Assembly (NCBI GenBank): GCA_030272585.1
Contig: BSYQ01000009.1
Span: 5,332,001 to 5,396,000 of the forward strand
DNA: 64,000 nucleotides
Origin: Bryopsis sp. KO-2023
Lineage: Eukaryota; Chlorophyta; Ulvophyceae; Bryopsidales; Bryopsidaceae
Reading direction: 5' to 3'
In this document: positions 18,784-30,946 of the stretch, piece by piece
Layout: each line of letters opens with the position of its first letter
Position numbering within the stretch: position 1 is the first letter of the stretch
Program-made: the position numbers and the translations under genes
Notes under the pieces: model-generated
What the model was told of the DNA's origin: nothing
The model's database searches: none
The model's input: the letters and a program-made list of their open reading frames with translations, nothing else

Positions 18784-20053
18784 ATGGCCGATCCCCGTCG
18801 GTCGGAGGTGCAACTGTTGCGGCTCGCTCAGTACGGCAGCGAACTGGTTCACCAACGGCTGGCGCATGATCGTCGACTTCGAGGCGTGCCTGCACACCCT
18901 AGGGTGTGGAAAGCATGGGAAAAGTGGATCTCTCAGCTCGCGCTAGCCCGACCTGTGACGCTGAGGACGGCGGCCCCCATAGACGTCCTGAGCTTTATGG
19001 AAATATCGTGGTTGCCTGAACTCCACGCCCACAGCCGAACTCTCACAAGTGCTGGTCTCAGGATGCCTCACCATAATTCCGTAAAACAGGCGCTAGCGCA
19101 ACTGCGGGCTGAATATGCCCGCCAGGGTCGACGGAGAAAATATGACACGATCACCCCCTCAGGGAATCCTCTGCGAAGTCTGTTAGTAACTGACTGGCTC
19201 CGGGCTTACACCAATGGATCTGTCCACCAAGGAGTGAGCGAAAAAGCGGCTATACCTATGACCCAAGCCCACTACTTGGAGCTCATGCGCGCAGTAGAAG
19301 ACGCATACATATCGGCGACTCGAAAAGGGGACACTGGCCTAGGCCAAATACATGTGGTGAATGCGGCGTTGTTCGCCTTTCTATGGACGACTTGTTCGCG
19401 TTCCAATCCGCAATATAGCGGGTATCTTCGCGGCAGCGTGGAGGTGGCGCCCCTATTTGCCACTAGAATAGCCCGGGCCCAAACCTTGTATTGCCACGGC
19501 CGCGTTCTAACCGAAGAAGTGGCCGTGACACCTAGATTTGTCAAACGGGCGACAGGAGCCCGCAGCCATAGAGCGATAATGCCTACCCAGGGAGGATTCC
19601 CCACCCTAGGGTGTCCTGTGTGGAACCTACAGCGCCTCCTGGCCTTGGTGCCTGGCACCGCGGAATCCCCTCTGTTTCCCCGAGGGGACTTTAGAAGGGG
19701 TCGGCTAACTGAGAACCCTGCTAACGCGAGCTCCGTGACACGCCACCTGCGTATCTATAGTCGGGCCACCTCCATCGACGAGGCGTACACGGCGTACAGC
19801 TTTAAACGAGGGAGCCTGCAACATCAGTATGATCAAGGGGCGTCCGTGGCGGACCTCCAGGCTTTATCAGGAGTGCGATCGCGTGTTATATACCGCTACC
19901 TTGACCCTGGAAGGCACCTAGGTGCCTACACCCAGGAAGAAACCAAGCCTGATCCCACTGATGATATGATGCTGCCTGTGGGCCTTCCCCCTGAAGTATT
20001 CCTGGGGCCAGAACCTGGGGAGACGACGGATCTGTTTGAGCGTGACCTGAGGG
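18784..20053 (+). CDS. Tyrosine recombinase of the YR retroelement
   Basis: About 423 residues of recombinase-like sequence. An N-terminal helical, SAM-like DNA-binding part is followed by a catalytic half ending in the conserved block YSFKRGSLQHQYDQG and SGVRSRVIYRYLD, which fits the R/K...G...Y signature of DIRS-type recombinases with the nucleophile tyrosine near the end. It would insert circular DNA copies by site-specific recombination. MITE copy 4 lies at the 3' end of this frame, so the last residues read from the frame are MITE-derived. Confidence 0.75.
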
Positions 20054-20518
20054 CAGAGATAGGACTTTACGGTTACGGTCACCGTAACCGGACCGTAACC
20101 ACCGTAACCGGACCGTAACCGGAGTACAATTTTCGTCAGAAAATCGTACTTTTACGGCCGTAACCGTAGCACCGTACCACTCCGTACCGCTCCGTACCGG
20201 ACCGTAACGACCGTAACGGCCGTAACAACCGTAAACCGTAGAAAGTGACCCCCGCAGGGTCCCGCGATTCCAAAGGAACCCAGGGGGATTCGAACCCGCG
20301 ACCCTACTGACTGCAGCCTAACGCTTTAGCACTGAACCACGCTACTTCACGATGATTTAGGGCCTACCGTAGTTATACCGTACCTGTTCCGTACCGTAAA
20401 AACAACATATTACTCCGGTTACGGTACGGAGTTACGGCCGTAGTACGGTGACCGTAACCCGACCGTAACCGGACCGGACCGGAGTCGGACCAAAAATTTG
20501 GCCCAAGTCCTATCTCTG
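20054..20518 (-). mobile_element. tRNA-carrying hAT-like MITE, copy 4
   Basis: 465 bp, inverted relative to copies 1 and 2, with perfect 8-bp duplication CCTGAGGG (20046-20053 and 20519-20526). tRNA-like core at about 20274-20350 on the minus strand with exact B box. Inserted at the 3' end of the recombinase frame. Confidence 0.94.
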
Positions 20519-20526
20519 CCTGAGGG

Positions 20527-21056
20527 ACGACCCCATGGGGACAGATGGCCCCATAGCTACCCTTGGGGATGAAGAATTCTAAATTTGACGGATGTGAAAC
20601 ATCGGTGAAGTCGAGACAAACAATTTAAACGATGGTTTGTAAGAACGTTCCCATACGAACAACCCCTGGCCTGGTGTGGCCGAAATAGACTGACCCTGAT
20701 TTAATCCACAGCTACCACCTAAACCCTCAAACCTGTTTGGTGGATACCCAAGAAACGTCCCATTCTGCACTTGCAACCTGGCCAAGGCCAGTGGATCGGA
20801 AACACCACCCACGTTCCCTTTTCCCTTGCCATTTAAACATGCGGGGCATGGTAAAAGTCCCCTGTGCGATGCGCCGCAGCAGCGGTGTCCATGAATGCAC
20901 CCCCGAGCGCGTAACCACAATAGCGGGATACCGGCTAGCCGTTATCTTGAGGAGGGCCCGCGCGGTCAGAGCCACAGGCGGAAAAACCCAGGCAAAAGAG
21001 TGCTCCTCAGGGGCTGGCCACGCATGTGTGATGGCATCCACGCCTGCCGCCCCCTC
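20527..21056. other. Spacer between recombinase and RT regions of the YR element
   Basis: About 530 bp between MITE copies 4 and 5 with no convincing frame and no recognised repeat. Confidence 0.5.
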
Positions 21057-21064
21057 CTCCCAAT

Positions 21065-21528
21065 CAGTGATAGGACTTTACGGTTACGGTCACCGTAACC
21101 GTACCGTAACGCCGTAACCGGACCGTAACCGGAGTACAATTTTCGTCGGAAAATCGTACTTTTACGGCCGTAACCGTAGCTCCGTACCGCTCCGTACCGC
21201 TCCGTACCGGACCGTAATGACCGTAACGGCCGTACCAACCGTAAACCGTAGAAAGTGACCCCCGCAGGGTCCCGCGATTCCAAAAGAACCCAGGGGGATT
21301 CGAACCTGCGACCCTACAGACTGCAACCTAACGCTTTAACACTGAACCACACTACTTCACGATGATTTAGGGCCTGCCGTAGCTATACCGTACCTGTTCC
21401 GTACCGTAAAAACAGCATATTACTCCGGTTACGGTACGGAGTTACGGCCGTAGTACGGTGACCGTAACCCGACCGTAACCGGACCGGACCGGAGCCGGAC
21501 CAAAAAATCGGCCCAAGTCCTATCTCTG
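21065..21528 (-). mobile_element. tRNA-carrying hAT-like MITE, copy 5
   Basis: 464 bp with perfect 8-bp duplication CTCCCAAT (21057-21064 and 21529-21536). One end is CAGTGATAGG and the other matches the family end. More diverged than copies 1, 2 and 4, but the tRNA-like core (about 21284-21360, minus) and B box persist. It lies at the 3' end of the RT-RNase H frame. Confidence 0.93.
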
Positions 21529-21536
21529 CTCCCAAT

Positions 21537-23769
21537 AACGACCGAAAAAACAAGGCGCCTTGGCGGTGTTGGCGGACGCAAAGAAATCCCAAGCCAAACT
21601 CTCCCGCCTCAGATGAGCCCACTTGAGCGAGGTGATTTTCCAGCACGCAAAATCTACCGCCACTGGAGAGAATTCCCAATCTACCGAGTGCTCCAGACGA
21701 CTTAAGTCGTCCGCGCGCTTCTGCCAGGGGTCAATCCTAGGAGCCCACAAAAATTTTACATCGACTTGGTGCTGCCAGGCCGCCACATAGATCTCCCGCG
21801 TCATAGGGTGATTGGCTAAGGTGCCCTTCCCTTTCGACAGAGCATAATACGCTGCTTGCGAATCAGTCTGATAAACGACCGTCCCCCCTTTTAACGAGTC
21901 GCCTAGGCGAGCGAGAACATGAGTCACAGCGAACAGTGCCGCAAACATCTCACGCCCCGTAGAGTCCCGTTCTGGTCCTTTCCATCTCGCTGGCAGGAAA
22001 CCCTGGACTGGTTCAGCGAGCTCGCCAAACGGGGTGAAAGCTCCCCATGCATCGTCCGAGGCGTCGCCGACCACCACCACTGTGGGCCCCGGTCGCACCC
22101 ATTCCATGCCATTCATGGCCCGCACCTGGGTGCGCCAAAAACCCACCTCCGCCTGAACCTCGGACAGCGCTCCGCAGTCCTCGTCCCATGACTTCTTTCC
22201 CCGCAACCAGAAATGTAGAGTCCGCGCTAGCGCTTTAGCGGGCAAAATTGCCTGTCGGAAGGACACCAACAGACCGGCCAGTTGGGCGATCTCACGTGGT
22301 GTGGCGGTGTCGCGTTCCATAAGAGCGTCACACTTCCCCAAAAAATAATCCACCTTGTCCTCGGGCACTTCAAAGCGTCCTGTCTCCGTGTTAACCGTCA
22401 TACCTAGGTAGACCACCTGCTGGCGCACCTCCCAGTCATTTTTATCCAGGCCAAAACAAAAACCAAGGGCCGTCCCAGCTGTGGCCCAACACATAGCATC
22501 CCGTCGAGCGGATTCCTGGGAATCGCCTCCGCCCAGGCGGTCGTCGATTAAAAACGACATGTCAGCCCCAGCGGCCCTCAAAGGACGATACGCGACCTCC
22601 ATCAATCTGGTAAAGGCGGCACAGGCGGACGAGAGGCCGAACATGAGGCTTCGCAAAACGTAAACCTGAGAACGCCAACGGACTGCTAAAAAAGGCCAAT
22701 CAGCCTCCCGCACACCTAGGTGGTGGTAACCCGACTTGAGATCCGCTGTGTGCAACCACCACCCCTGCCGGACGAGCCCTGCCACAGTCTCTAGAGACTC
22801 GTACTTCACCGGCTGGTACTCCACAAAGGCATTGACGTATTGGAAATCCATGACGAGCCGTTTCTTTCCTTTACGATTGGTCACCACCGCTAGCGGCGTG
22901 ACGACTTTCACATCGATGTCCATATGTTCTGACCATGGAAAGATCGCTCCCGATTTTACCATTTTTTCTAACGCTCCATCCACGAAAACGCCCTCCGCCA
23001 CCGTGGACTTACGGTTTGAGAACCAAATGCGGTGTGGTCGGTCGCCCTGGAGCATCCCTGCGCGCTCCTTTTCGGTGGACAGGGGAAGAGCTTGCCTGAG
23101 CATTGCCCGCACTCTCGCCATCTTTCGTTTATAGAAAGGATGTTCTTTTTGGCTAGCCACATGTGGCGATGTCCAGGGAACGTCGTAACCTCCCCGAATC
23201 CATCCCAAGACCTCCGCCTTTCTTGCAAAGGGGCCCTCAGCGTGAAGGTAACGAACCCACTGATCATACTGCGCATGAATAGCTCCAGCACAGTAATTCT
23301 GATCGTCCAACAGGAACTCTTGCACCCTAGGGCGAATCGGAGTAGCGTAGGCGGAGTCCAACTCCGGAGACGAGTGCCTGTACCGAGGCAACAGGTCGAG
23401 AGCGCGAGTCATCAAAACATCAGGTGCCACGGGGTACGTAGGCCTAGGCACGGGGGGAACTACAGTGACACCTCGACATGATGAGAGCAGATACTGCCCC
23501 GACACCAGTGGATCCCCGTCCAACTGTTCCCAAAGGGCTTCTGATGCCAAAGAGTGGTCGAGGTCCAGGGGCTCCTCGACCTCTGAAGGACCTGGGGCTG
23601 CCTGCACCACCGTTTGTTGAGAATGGCCAATCGTTAGACAAGGGTTGACGGCTAGCCGTGCCCAACTAATGCAGGACAGGATCCAAACACCGAATGAAAC
23701 GAGGGCTGTAGGATGACAGCCCGAAGTGATGGTAGTCACGGTTGAGCGACTCCCTAAAGAGGGCGCCAC
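21537..23769 (-). CDS. RT-RNase H protein of the YR retroelement
   Basis: About 744 residues on the minus strand. The reverse transcriptase core includes LVMDFQYVNAF, HTADLKSGYHHL and the DIRS-type catalytic block FLIDDRLGG. An RNase H region follows with VGDASDDAWGAF and TDSQAAYYAL. The order RT then RNase H without an integrase is that of DIRS-like elements. The protein would copy element RNA into DNA for recombinase-mediated insertion. Confidence 0.85.
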
Positions 23770-23879
23770 CGCCTAACCCAGCCCCCCTTGCCCGACGGGC
23801 ACGGAGAACATCAGTGGTCAAGTGTAAACTGACCAGATGCACGGCACACCCCGACGACCGGGGTGGGAGGACTTAAGAC

Positions 23880-24013
23880 TTTGCAAGTTGCCCCTGGGGG
23901 GAGTTGTGAGACCGAAACCAGCAAATCACCCGAAATCCTTTACTTTGCAAGAATAGTTGCCCCTGGGGGGAGTTGTGAGACCGAAACCAGCAAATCACCC
24001 GAAATCCTTTACA
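23880..24013. repeat. Two tandem copies of a 64-70 bp unit in the YR element
   Basis: Units at 23880-23943 and 23944-24013 share more than 55 consecutive bases (from TTGCCCCTGG to AATCCTTTAC); the second has a small insertion near its start. The pair lies between the RT and gag-like regions. It may be part of the repeat system such elements use for circle formation, or a simple local duplication. Confidence 0.85.
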
Positions 24014-24239
24014 CCTGTAGACATGTCCACTAACTACCAAGGAACCTAAGTTCCTACCCACTGCAAACAACCCCCCTCTAGTCTGTGTAACCCAGAACTG
24101 TTCGATTCCCACCACTGCCCCTGGAACCTAAGTTCACCATCAAAGGAAAGCCCATTCATTTAAATGACTGATACTCGAAAACCCAAACCTGGCCGAAACT
24201 GGCACCGTTCTCCCTCCCCCACAACCCGAACAAACAAAC

Positions 24240-26680
24240 CTAGGTCGTTGCTGCCATGACCTGAAAAGACGCCTCCTGCGCTAGCGTAGTTCCTGCCCTC
24301 CGAGTTTCGTCGCCCCAGTTATCCATAAAAAACTGGAGCAACGAATGGAAACTGATGGCGGTGGTCGAACCCTGCTGCACGGTTTCAAGGAAGGTGGCGT
24401 CCCTCCAGCTCCTAGGAATAGAGTGGTCGCCCAAGTACCGGAAAGCCACGTGCCGACGCCAATTCTTGGCCCTAGGGGCGATTGTTTTTATCCCCAGGGA
24501 TGAGTTAGGCCGAGCCTGCGACGTGTGCTCGCAGACCCCCCCCCGCTGACGCGCCACCTTGGGAAACGCCACCGCCAGCAACCAGAGATAGATATGCGCC
24601 CCGAGGAGCCCCGCTCGTTTCAAGTCCAAATCCGGAGTGAACCATTCCCGAATAACCGCCCCTAGGGGCTCCTCCGCCATGTCCCACAAGTGGGCCCAAT
24701 TGCCCGTCTCCGCTCCCTCGTTCGTAACGCGTCCTCGGACGAACCCAATGAACTGGGTCAGCGCGCCCACCAGATCCCCCAGGGAATGTATGTCCAGCCA
24801 CTCCCATGAAGACTCCGCCGCTGTTGGCCCCGCTGCTGTCGGCCCTAGGGCTGGGAACTTCTGGCGCAGCGCCTGGTCCGAAGGCTGCCCAGCAACAAGC
24901 CCATCGAACGCTCGCCCGCGAAGAGCCAGGAACAAAGCCTGGGAAACCCTAGGGAATAAGTCGTCGGAGAGGGCGAGGACCACGACGGGCACCGGAAAAC
25001 CCGCGTGCGGCAGCAAACGCTCCCCTGGGGGTATGAAAACAAAAGGCACTGGTGCACCCACGTTCTCCTCCGCCAGGACGTCAATCCCGCCCAGAAACAA
25101 CGCCCCGTTCCTAGGAACGGGGGGATCTCTAGAGAAAAAACAAGCCGGGGCGAGCAAAACGACCTTCCCTCCGATATCGGTAGCGATCAGAGATAGGACT
25201 TTCCGGTTACGGTACCGTAAACCGTACCGTAACCCCACTCCGGTCACTTACGGTTACGGTAGTTACGGTCCGGACCGGAGTGGTTTTCGTGCTCGGAACC
25301 GGACCACCGTACCACTCCGTACTGCTCCGGTACCGGACCGTACCGACCGTAACCACCGTACCAACCGTAAACCGTAAATAGTAACCCCCGCAGGGTCCCG
25401 AGAACCCAAAGGAACCCAAGGGGATTCGAACCCACGACCTTACAGACTACAGCCTAACGCTTTAGCACTGAACCACACTACTTCACGATGATTTAGGGGC
25501 TACCGTAGCTATACCGTACCTGTTCCGTACCGTAAAAACAACATATTACTCCGGTTACGGTACGGAGTTACGGCCGTAATACGGAACCGTAAACCGATCG
25601 TAACCGGACCGGACCGTAGCCGGACCAAAAATTTGGCCCAAGTCCTATCTCTGGTAGCGATATCTACCGCGAACCATTGCTCGTGGGTGTAAGGGGCAGA
25701 AACCGCCCTAGGGCGTTCCTGCATCCGGCACGAAACCTCCATCACCGGAATGGAAAAATAGTCCATCCGGGGGGGAAAGGTCACACTATTGAACGAGCGT
25801 GCCAGTAACCAATAGTCTGGCCGGGTGACGCCCTTGGGGGATCGCTCCCTGTGCGGCTGAAGGTCCCTAAGGGAAAAATTACCCCGATCCCGGAACGGAC
25901 TCCCAGGGGCTGGGTTGTGTCGGTGGGGCTGGCCCCTGTCTCGACGAAAATGACCCTGAGAAACGAAACAATGCACCACAGACACACTTCAGCCATGGGC
26001 AAGCTAGCCTGCAAATTGCCCTCTACCTCTCACAGCATTCACACAAATACATGCACCCCCCCAAAGAAATTTTGACAAGCCCAGAAACATTAATCAGCAG
26101 TGGGAACCTGAAAGCCAGCAAAACAACCCCATTCTGCAAGCCACCCTGAAAGGTCACTGTTCCCTGCAAACAAAGCCCTAGGGGTTTCCACGGCCTACCG
26201 CAGGAATAAACCCACAGCCTTGGAGTGGATCCTGCGGCTGAGGCGCGCGATGGATATAAGGGCTCCTGCCGGAAGCCACAGCCCACCGGGCGCCTACCGC
26301 GTCCGGGGTGCGATCCGTAGGGTCCCTAGGGACGTTCGAACGCGCAGGGATCCGACGAAACGTCCTGCCCTGGGACAACGGAGAGGGGCATGGGGATACC
26401 GGAGGAGTCACTGGTCGCGGAGAAACCGAACGAACCTGGCGCGACACGCCTGGAGGAGACAGAGGGGCCCGCAAAGGCGGGGGAACGCCCTCACTTTGAA
26501 CGGCCGAGCCTGGCCGCAACAAGCCTGGAGGATAGAGGGGAGCCCGCCTAGGCGGGGGAATATTGACGGTTGCCGCGCGCGACGGAACAGGAGAGGCCCT
26601 GCGGGCTCCCTCGCTCACAGCCCAGGCCATCGTGGACTCCGGAGTTGGTAACATGCCCGACAGTTCCGCCGCGGACAAAG
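24240..26680 (-). CDS. Gag-like region of the YR retroelement, interrupted by MITE copy 6
   Basis: Minus-strand coding-like region upstream of the RT. The distal part (24240-25179) has a helical region with WAHLWDMAEEPLG and IREWFTPDLDL; the proximal part (25654 to about 26680) is Pro/Arg/Ser rich. No zinc knuckle was recognised. Assignment to gag is by position and composition. The region is broken by the MITE insertion. Confidence 0.5.
25188..25653 (-). mobile_element. tRNA-carrying hAT-like MITE, copy 6
   Basis: 466 bp with perfect 8-bp duplication GTAGCGAT (25180-25187 and 25654-25661). Its left half is a subfamily variant shared with the partial element at 18421-18754. The tRNA-like core (about 25410-25486, minus) reads GTA at the anticodon position. 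Inserted in the gag-like region of the YR element. Confidence 0.93.
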
Positions 26681-27130
26681 CCGGAGACCACGCCTGGTCG
26701 CGAAAACCTGAGCCCGATGCCTGGGCGGGAGCCGCTCCCTGTTCCGATCCTAGGATCTGCGAACCTTCCCAACCTGGGAAACCGTAGGAGACAGAGGACG
26801 GGGTCCCCCACGATCCGAACCGACGACGCGTCGGTAAGCTGATCCGACCCCCCCCCCTGGGGTTGAGAGTCCCCTGGAGTCAAACGCTCAAACTCCCCCG
26901 CGAGCGCGACCACGTCCCTGGGGGCGTGGTCCTCCTGCAATCGCACCGCAGCCTATGCCGTTGGCGATGTCCCCGCCAAAATACCAAACAGCAAACAGCA
27001 AACCGAAACGTCTCGACGTTTCCGTACCAAACGCTTCGTCCCTCCGCCGCGCGAACTCCCTCTCCGTCCATCGCTGCTCGTGTCGTAACTGCGGTCCATC
27101 AGAATTTTCGCCCTGGAACAAAACACGCCT

Positions 27131-27547
27131 TACGGAACGGTATCTTTACCCCGCCTCGTCCCCTTTATAAATCATCCACGTCGCTTCACCTGTCTGCCAG
27201 AAATACCTGAAGCGTCATTGCATCGAAGGGACCTTCATCATCCGTACCATCTGACGTCATCGAGGAGGGTACGAGGCGCCGTGCATCGTACCAGGGTACG
27301 ATAGCACGGCCAGACTCAGTTCTAGTGCTATCGTCGAATTGCTGAACATCCCTAATATCACTTCTGCCAAATACTCTTCTGTCAAACCCTTCCCACCTAG
27401 ATTTGGAAAAATAGTAAGTATGGGTGATTTCGAAGAGGGAGAGGGAGGAGCAGACCAAATAAGTAGTTAAGGTTAATGTCTACCATCCGAAACATTGTGA
27501 AACACAAACCTAAATACAAGCATTGTCTTTTTGATAGTCCGCAGCAA
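27131..27547. other. Transition from TE nest to host DNA
   Basis: Base composition drops from GC rich to AT rich across this stretch. No gene or repeat recognised. Confidence 0.4.
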
Positions 27548-30412
27548 CTAAACTATCTTTCCACAACACTCCCCAAAACCAATTCTGTAGTCAGACCCTT
27601 GGCACCAGCCTCTCAAAATGACACTGTCTCCATCATGCAACGATTTTCTCTCAAGCACCTCATTTCCCAGTCTCAAGTTGCATGGGCGTGCTCCACTCCA
27701 ACACAACTCCAGCATGCTACCCAAGCCATCCTCTGTCTGCGCAGTCGACCAAGTACAATAACATTGTATGTTTATGATGTTTCATTCGCATAATATCATT
27801 TCTGCCCAGATTGCAGTGAATCCCATTACCAGCACCAATGAGAAAAGAAGAAGCTGCCCCAAGGGTAAACTACACAACTTCACAAGGACAAAAAATGCTG
27901 ATCAAACAAAACGACGAGCCACCACTGGTTCGAAAGGAGAAGCTGTTTGCACTAGACTGTGGAATACGGAGTCTTGCAATGGAATGCATAAGGCAAAGCG
28001 TGATTCAGAGTGGGTTCAAGCTTTTCAAAAAAAAATCAGTTTTCCTTCGACAGCGATGGGCTGATGTCAATCCTTTGCACTGTGGGTAGTATGTTGGAGA
28101 CAAAGAACTTTCATTTATATTTTGGTCGAAATTGTGTCGATTCTAAACCAACACTCAAGAAAAGCCATTCTGTGCAGTTGCATGACACCATAAAACCATT
28201 CCATGAGATGAAATCCCACCTCGGAGCTAATCGTTCCCGTCCCAAGCAAATCCCCTGACCTCAAATTGCATCCACCTGCAGTATGGTGGGCAACCATTTG
28301 GGGAAAAGTCCAGTACCTGCAAAAAATATAATTTTACAAAAACACCCAGCTCGATTCCCCATCCAAGCAACATTGGTAGTTTGACATTTCAATCGCTTGA
28401 GGAATAATTATAACCAGCACTGCAAGGAAATTCAAATGAACACTATTGGACCGTAATATGTTGTTGGCTTGTCCAAATTTTGGCCCTGAAGAAAACAGTG
28501 CATCGCTGTTCACAATAACAGCAAAATTCAAGGCTCACAATTTGCGAAGGTTGGAGTTTGAGACAGTGGCAACATCGGCTCGTCCGCTGGGCTGCAAATC
28601 CACCTGCAACTTTATATCGTATGTGGATCTGTGTCGTTCTCTCAAGTAAGGCAAAACAGGAGGGCTTTGTGTGGGTGCTTCACATTTGAACGGCTCCAAA
28701 GCATCCATTGTGACCACCCATGGCGAAATCGTGGTCGCCTGTTATTCACAAACACAGCGGTGGCGCACTGTGAAAAACGCAACTAGTTTGTGCATACTGG
28801 TGAGGATTGCATGATGAGTTGATCCCAACCCCTCACCCAGTTCTTCCCATTAAATGGGCCTAACGGCACATACTCCCACTTCTGTATATCTCTTGCACTC
28901 CAGTCGTTCATCAAGACCAGTCCGAAAATGTGATCCATGGCGTCATCCACAGAAATAGACTCTCCAAGCTCGTTTCCAGGGCCCATGAATGCACCCTGGT
29001 TGGTGAAAGCATAATAACTAATGGGCAATCAATAAAATAGCTTTCTTTTGTGCACACTCATGGACAATCAATATAACAGGGTTTTTTTTGTGTGCAGCAA
29101 CGATCACGTGAAGACAACACTTTGCTATCAGATGCAGGCGGCCACTCAATCTACATAGATCTACGTTCGACTGATCAATCGCTGTACTCACCATTTCTAA
29201 TTCGAAGTCAACCATTTTGCTTGGGCCAAAGTCAACGACGCCTTCGGTCGGAGGCATTTGTCCTCTGAAGCCCAACAGAAAGCCGCAGACATTGAATTTC
29301 AAACATGGCCTTCCATACCCATTCTGTGAGAAAACCTTGTTTTTTGTAAGGTTGGCTTACAATGATGGAAAAGAAAGGGAAATGCTACCTTACTTTGGTC
29401 GTTTCACATCAGTTCCAGAAACCACAATTGAAGAAGACCTTCCGTGGTACCCAACAGGCAAATGAACCCTGAAAAGCACCAACAAAGAAAATCACAAGAC
29501 CTACTCTGCAGAAGACTGGCAGGTATGATGTTAATATCAGGATTTCGTCACACTGCATTGGAGGGAAATGATAAGTTTGCAGACGCAAGTTCGTCTTACA
29601 ATACCAGTTGGGCTGCAACGCTTTGTCTGCCCCTCGGAACATGGTCCCCACATTTGTGGCATGCTCTCTTGATGCATAAAAATCAGTATAATCCCCTATC
29701 TGGGCAGGAAGATGCATCTGCACATTTGCCTACAACGACAAGGAAAGATGCTTCTGCTGTGTTTGTTGGGATCGAATAACGCCAGGAATTGGCATGACTC
29801 GGGAATCTACATAACTTTGTCACAATGCTTATTTTGCTTTCCAGACTGACCTTGTGTATGAGAACCTTTTCCTGCAGCTGTTCATCATCCCTGATAATGC
29901 CCTCTGCGGAGGAAAACAGCCTCATTAAGCTTTCCCTCACCTCTCTCCATGCCGATCGACCCAAACCCATGAACTCATTCAGAGATCCCTAGTTGAGAGC
30001 ACTCCATACGTTCATTAACCTGGACTGCAACGATGTGCACCCCATGAAAAAAAAAACAAGGGTTGCAAATAACTCTGTATCAGATTCTCCCAGCAGGATT
30101 CCATTCACCGATTCCAACATCACCAACAACATGTGAGAAAACCCATCTGGATCCTTGTCACAGCCACGACAAACACGGTCAGTTGTATTTTGCTGAGCCT
30201 GAACCCACATTTGAAAAGCATAGCGAGCGACCCGTGAGCTCTGGCCCACAGAAGAGGCCTGCACCCTGCAAGGCAGCCAAGTCGATCACGTAGTCGCCCA
30301 AAGCCGCCCCCACTCGTGGCGAGTATCCGTTGTGGGAAAACACTCCAAAAGGTAAGTTTTGAAGTGGAAAGTCGCAGTCAGGAGCGCACTCCACAAATGA
30401 ATTCCTGGACAT
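27548..30412 (-). CDS. FAH: Fumarylacetoacetase, 9 exons, complete
   Basis: Last enzyme of tyrosine breakdown, splitting fumarylacetoacetate into fumarate and acetoacetate in the cytosol. Exons on the minus strand: 30209-30412, 29851-29988, 29605-29729, 29394-29468, 29192-29264, 28837-28995, 28539-28738, 28220-28316, 27548-27736. All introns are GT-AG, phases agree, and the product is 419 residues, the usual length. The N-terminal FAH domain begins [11 protein letters not shown]. The catalytic core has [18 protein letters not shown] (metal-ligand Asp130 and catalytic His137 by alignment to the human enzyme), [16 protein letters not shown] and [19 protein letters not shown]; the C-terminus is [14 protein letters not shown]. 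Its 5' end faces the nitrite reductase gene, 534 bp away. Confidence 0.95.
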
Positions 30413-30946
30413 ACTGAGGTGGCGGATCGAGACTTTCGTCTCTTTCTTTTGCGCTCACCAGACTGCGACTCGATGACAGAAACAATCGCTGATTGCTCCA
30501 ACCTGGCACCACATCCCAATCCTACCACATCTACCAACCACGTGGTGCACCCGCGCCCGTTGGGGCAGGCCAGCCCAGCAGGTGTCTTGCAGACATTCAT
30601 TGTCTTGGGCGTGGTGACGATCCGCCACACCCCGTTGAAGTTTGTGACATGAGCGGCCACTCGCTCCAAATTCGGCACGCCAAGCAAGGCAATTGTCTGA
30701 ATTTCAACGCTCAACGTCCCAGGGCACTCGCCGGGAAGAAAAAGTTCGCTTTCGATGGGGTCTGACTGTGGCGGCGACCGTCTGACATGTTGCTTGTCTC
30801 TTGCCCCTTCGAACCGTGTCCCATTCGCCTCGCCCTTTGGGGAGACGTACTTTCGTGCGCCTTGGTACGCTTCTTCGCCATCGACGTTCTGCGCCGCTCC
30901 TCCATTGTTTCGACACTTGATCTAAATCCCGCAGACATCACCAAGC
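30413..30946. promoter_or_regulatory. Divergent intergenic region between FAH and nitrite reductase
   Basis: 534 bp separate the start codons of the two divergent genes, so both promoters must lie here or in the 5' untranslated ends. I see no clear TATA box or known nitrogen-response element. Confidence 0.5.

Larger units (their letters stand above)
18760..27130. mobile_element. Kangaroo/DIRS-like tyrosine-recombinase retroelement (ends uncertain)
   Basis: A retroelement that uses a tyrosine recombinase instead of an integrase. The recombinase frame is on the plus strand (18784-20053); the RT-RNase H frame (21537-23769) and a gag-like region (24240 to about 26680) are on the minus strand. 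Inverted placement of the recombinase is, to my knowledge, a feature of Kangaroo elements of volvocine algae. Three MITEs of the tRNA-carrying family are inserted in it (20054-20518, 21065-21528, 25188-25653). I could not define split direct repeats at the ends, so the limits are approximate. Coding parts other than MITE-disrupted gag look largely intact. Confidence 0.72.
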
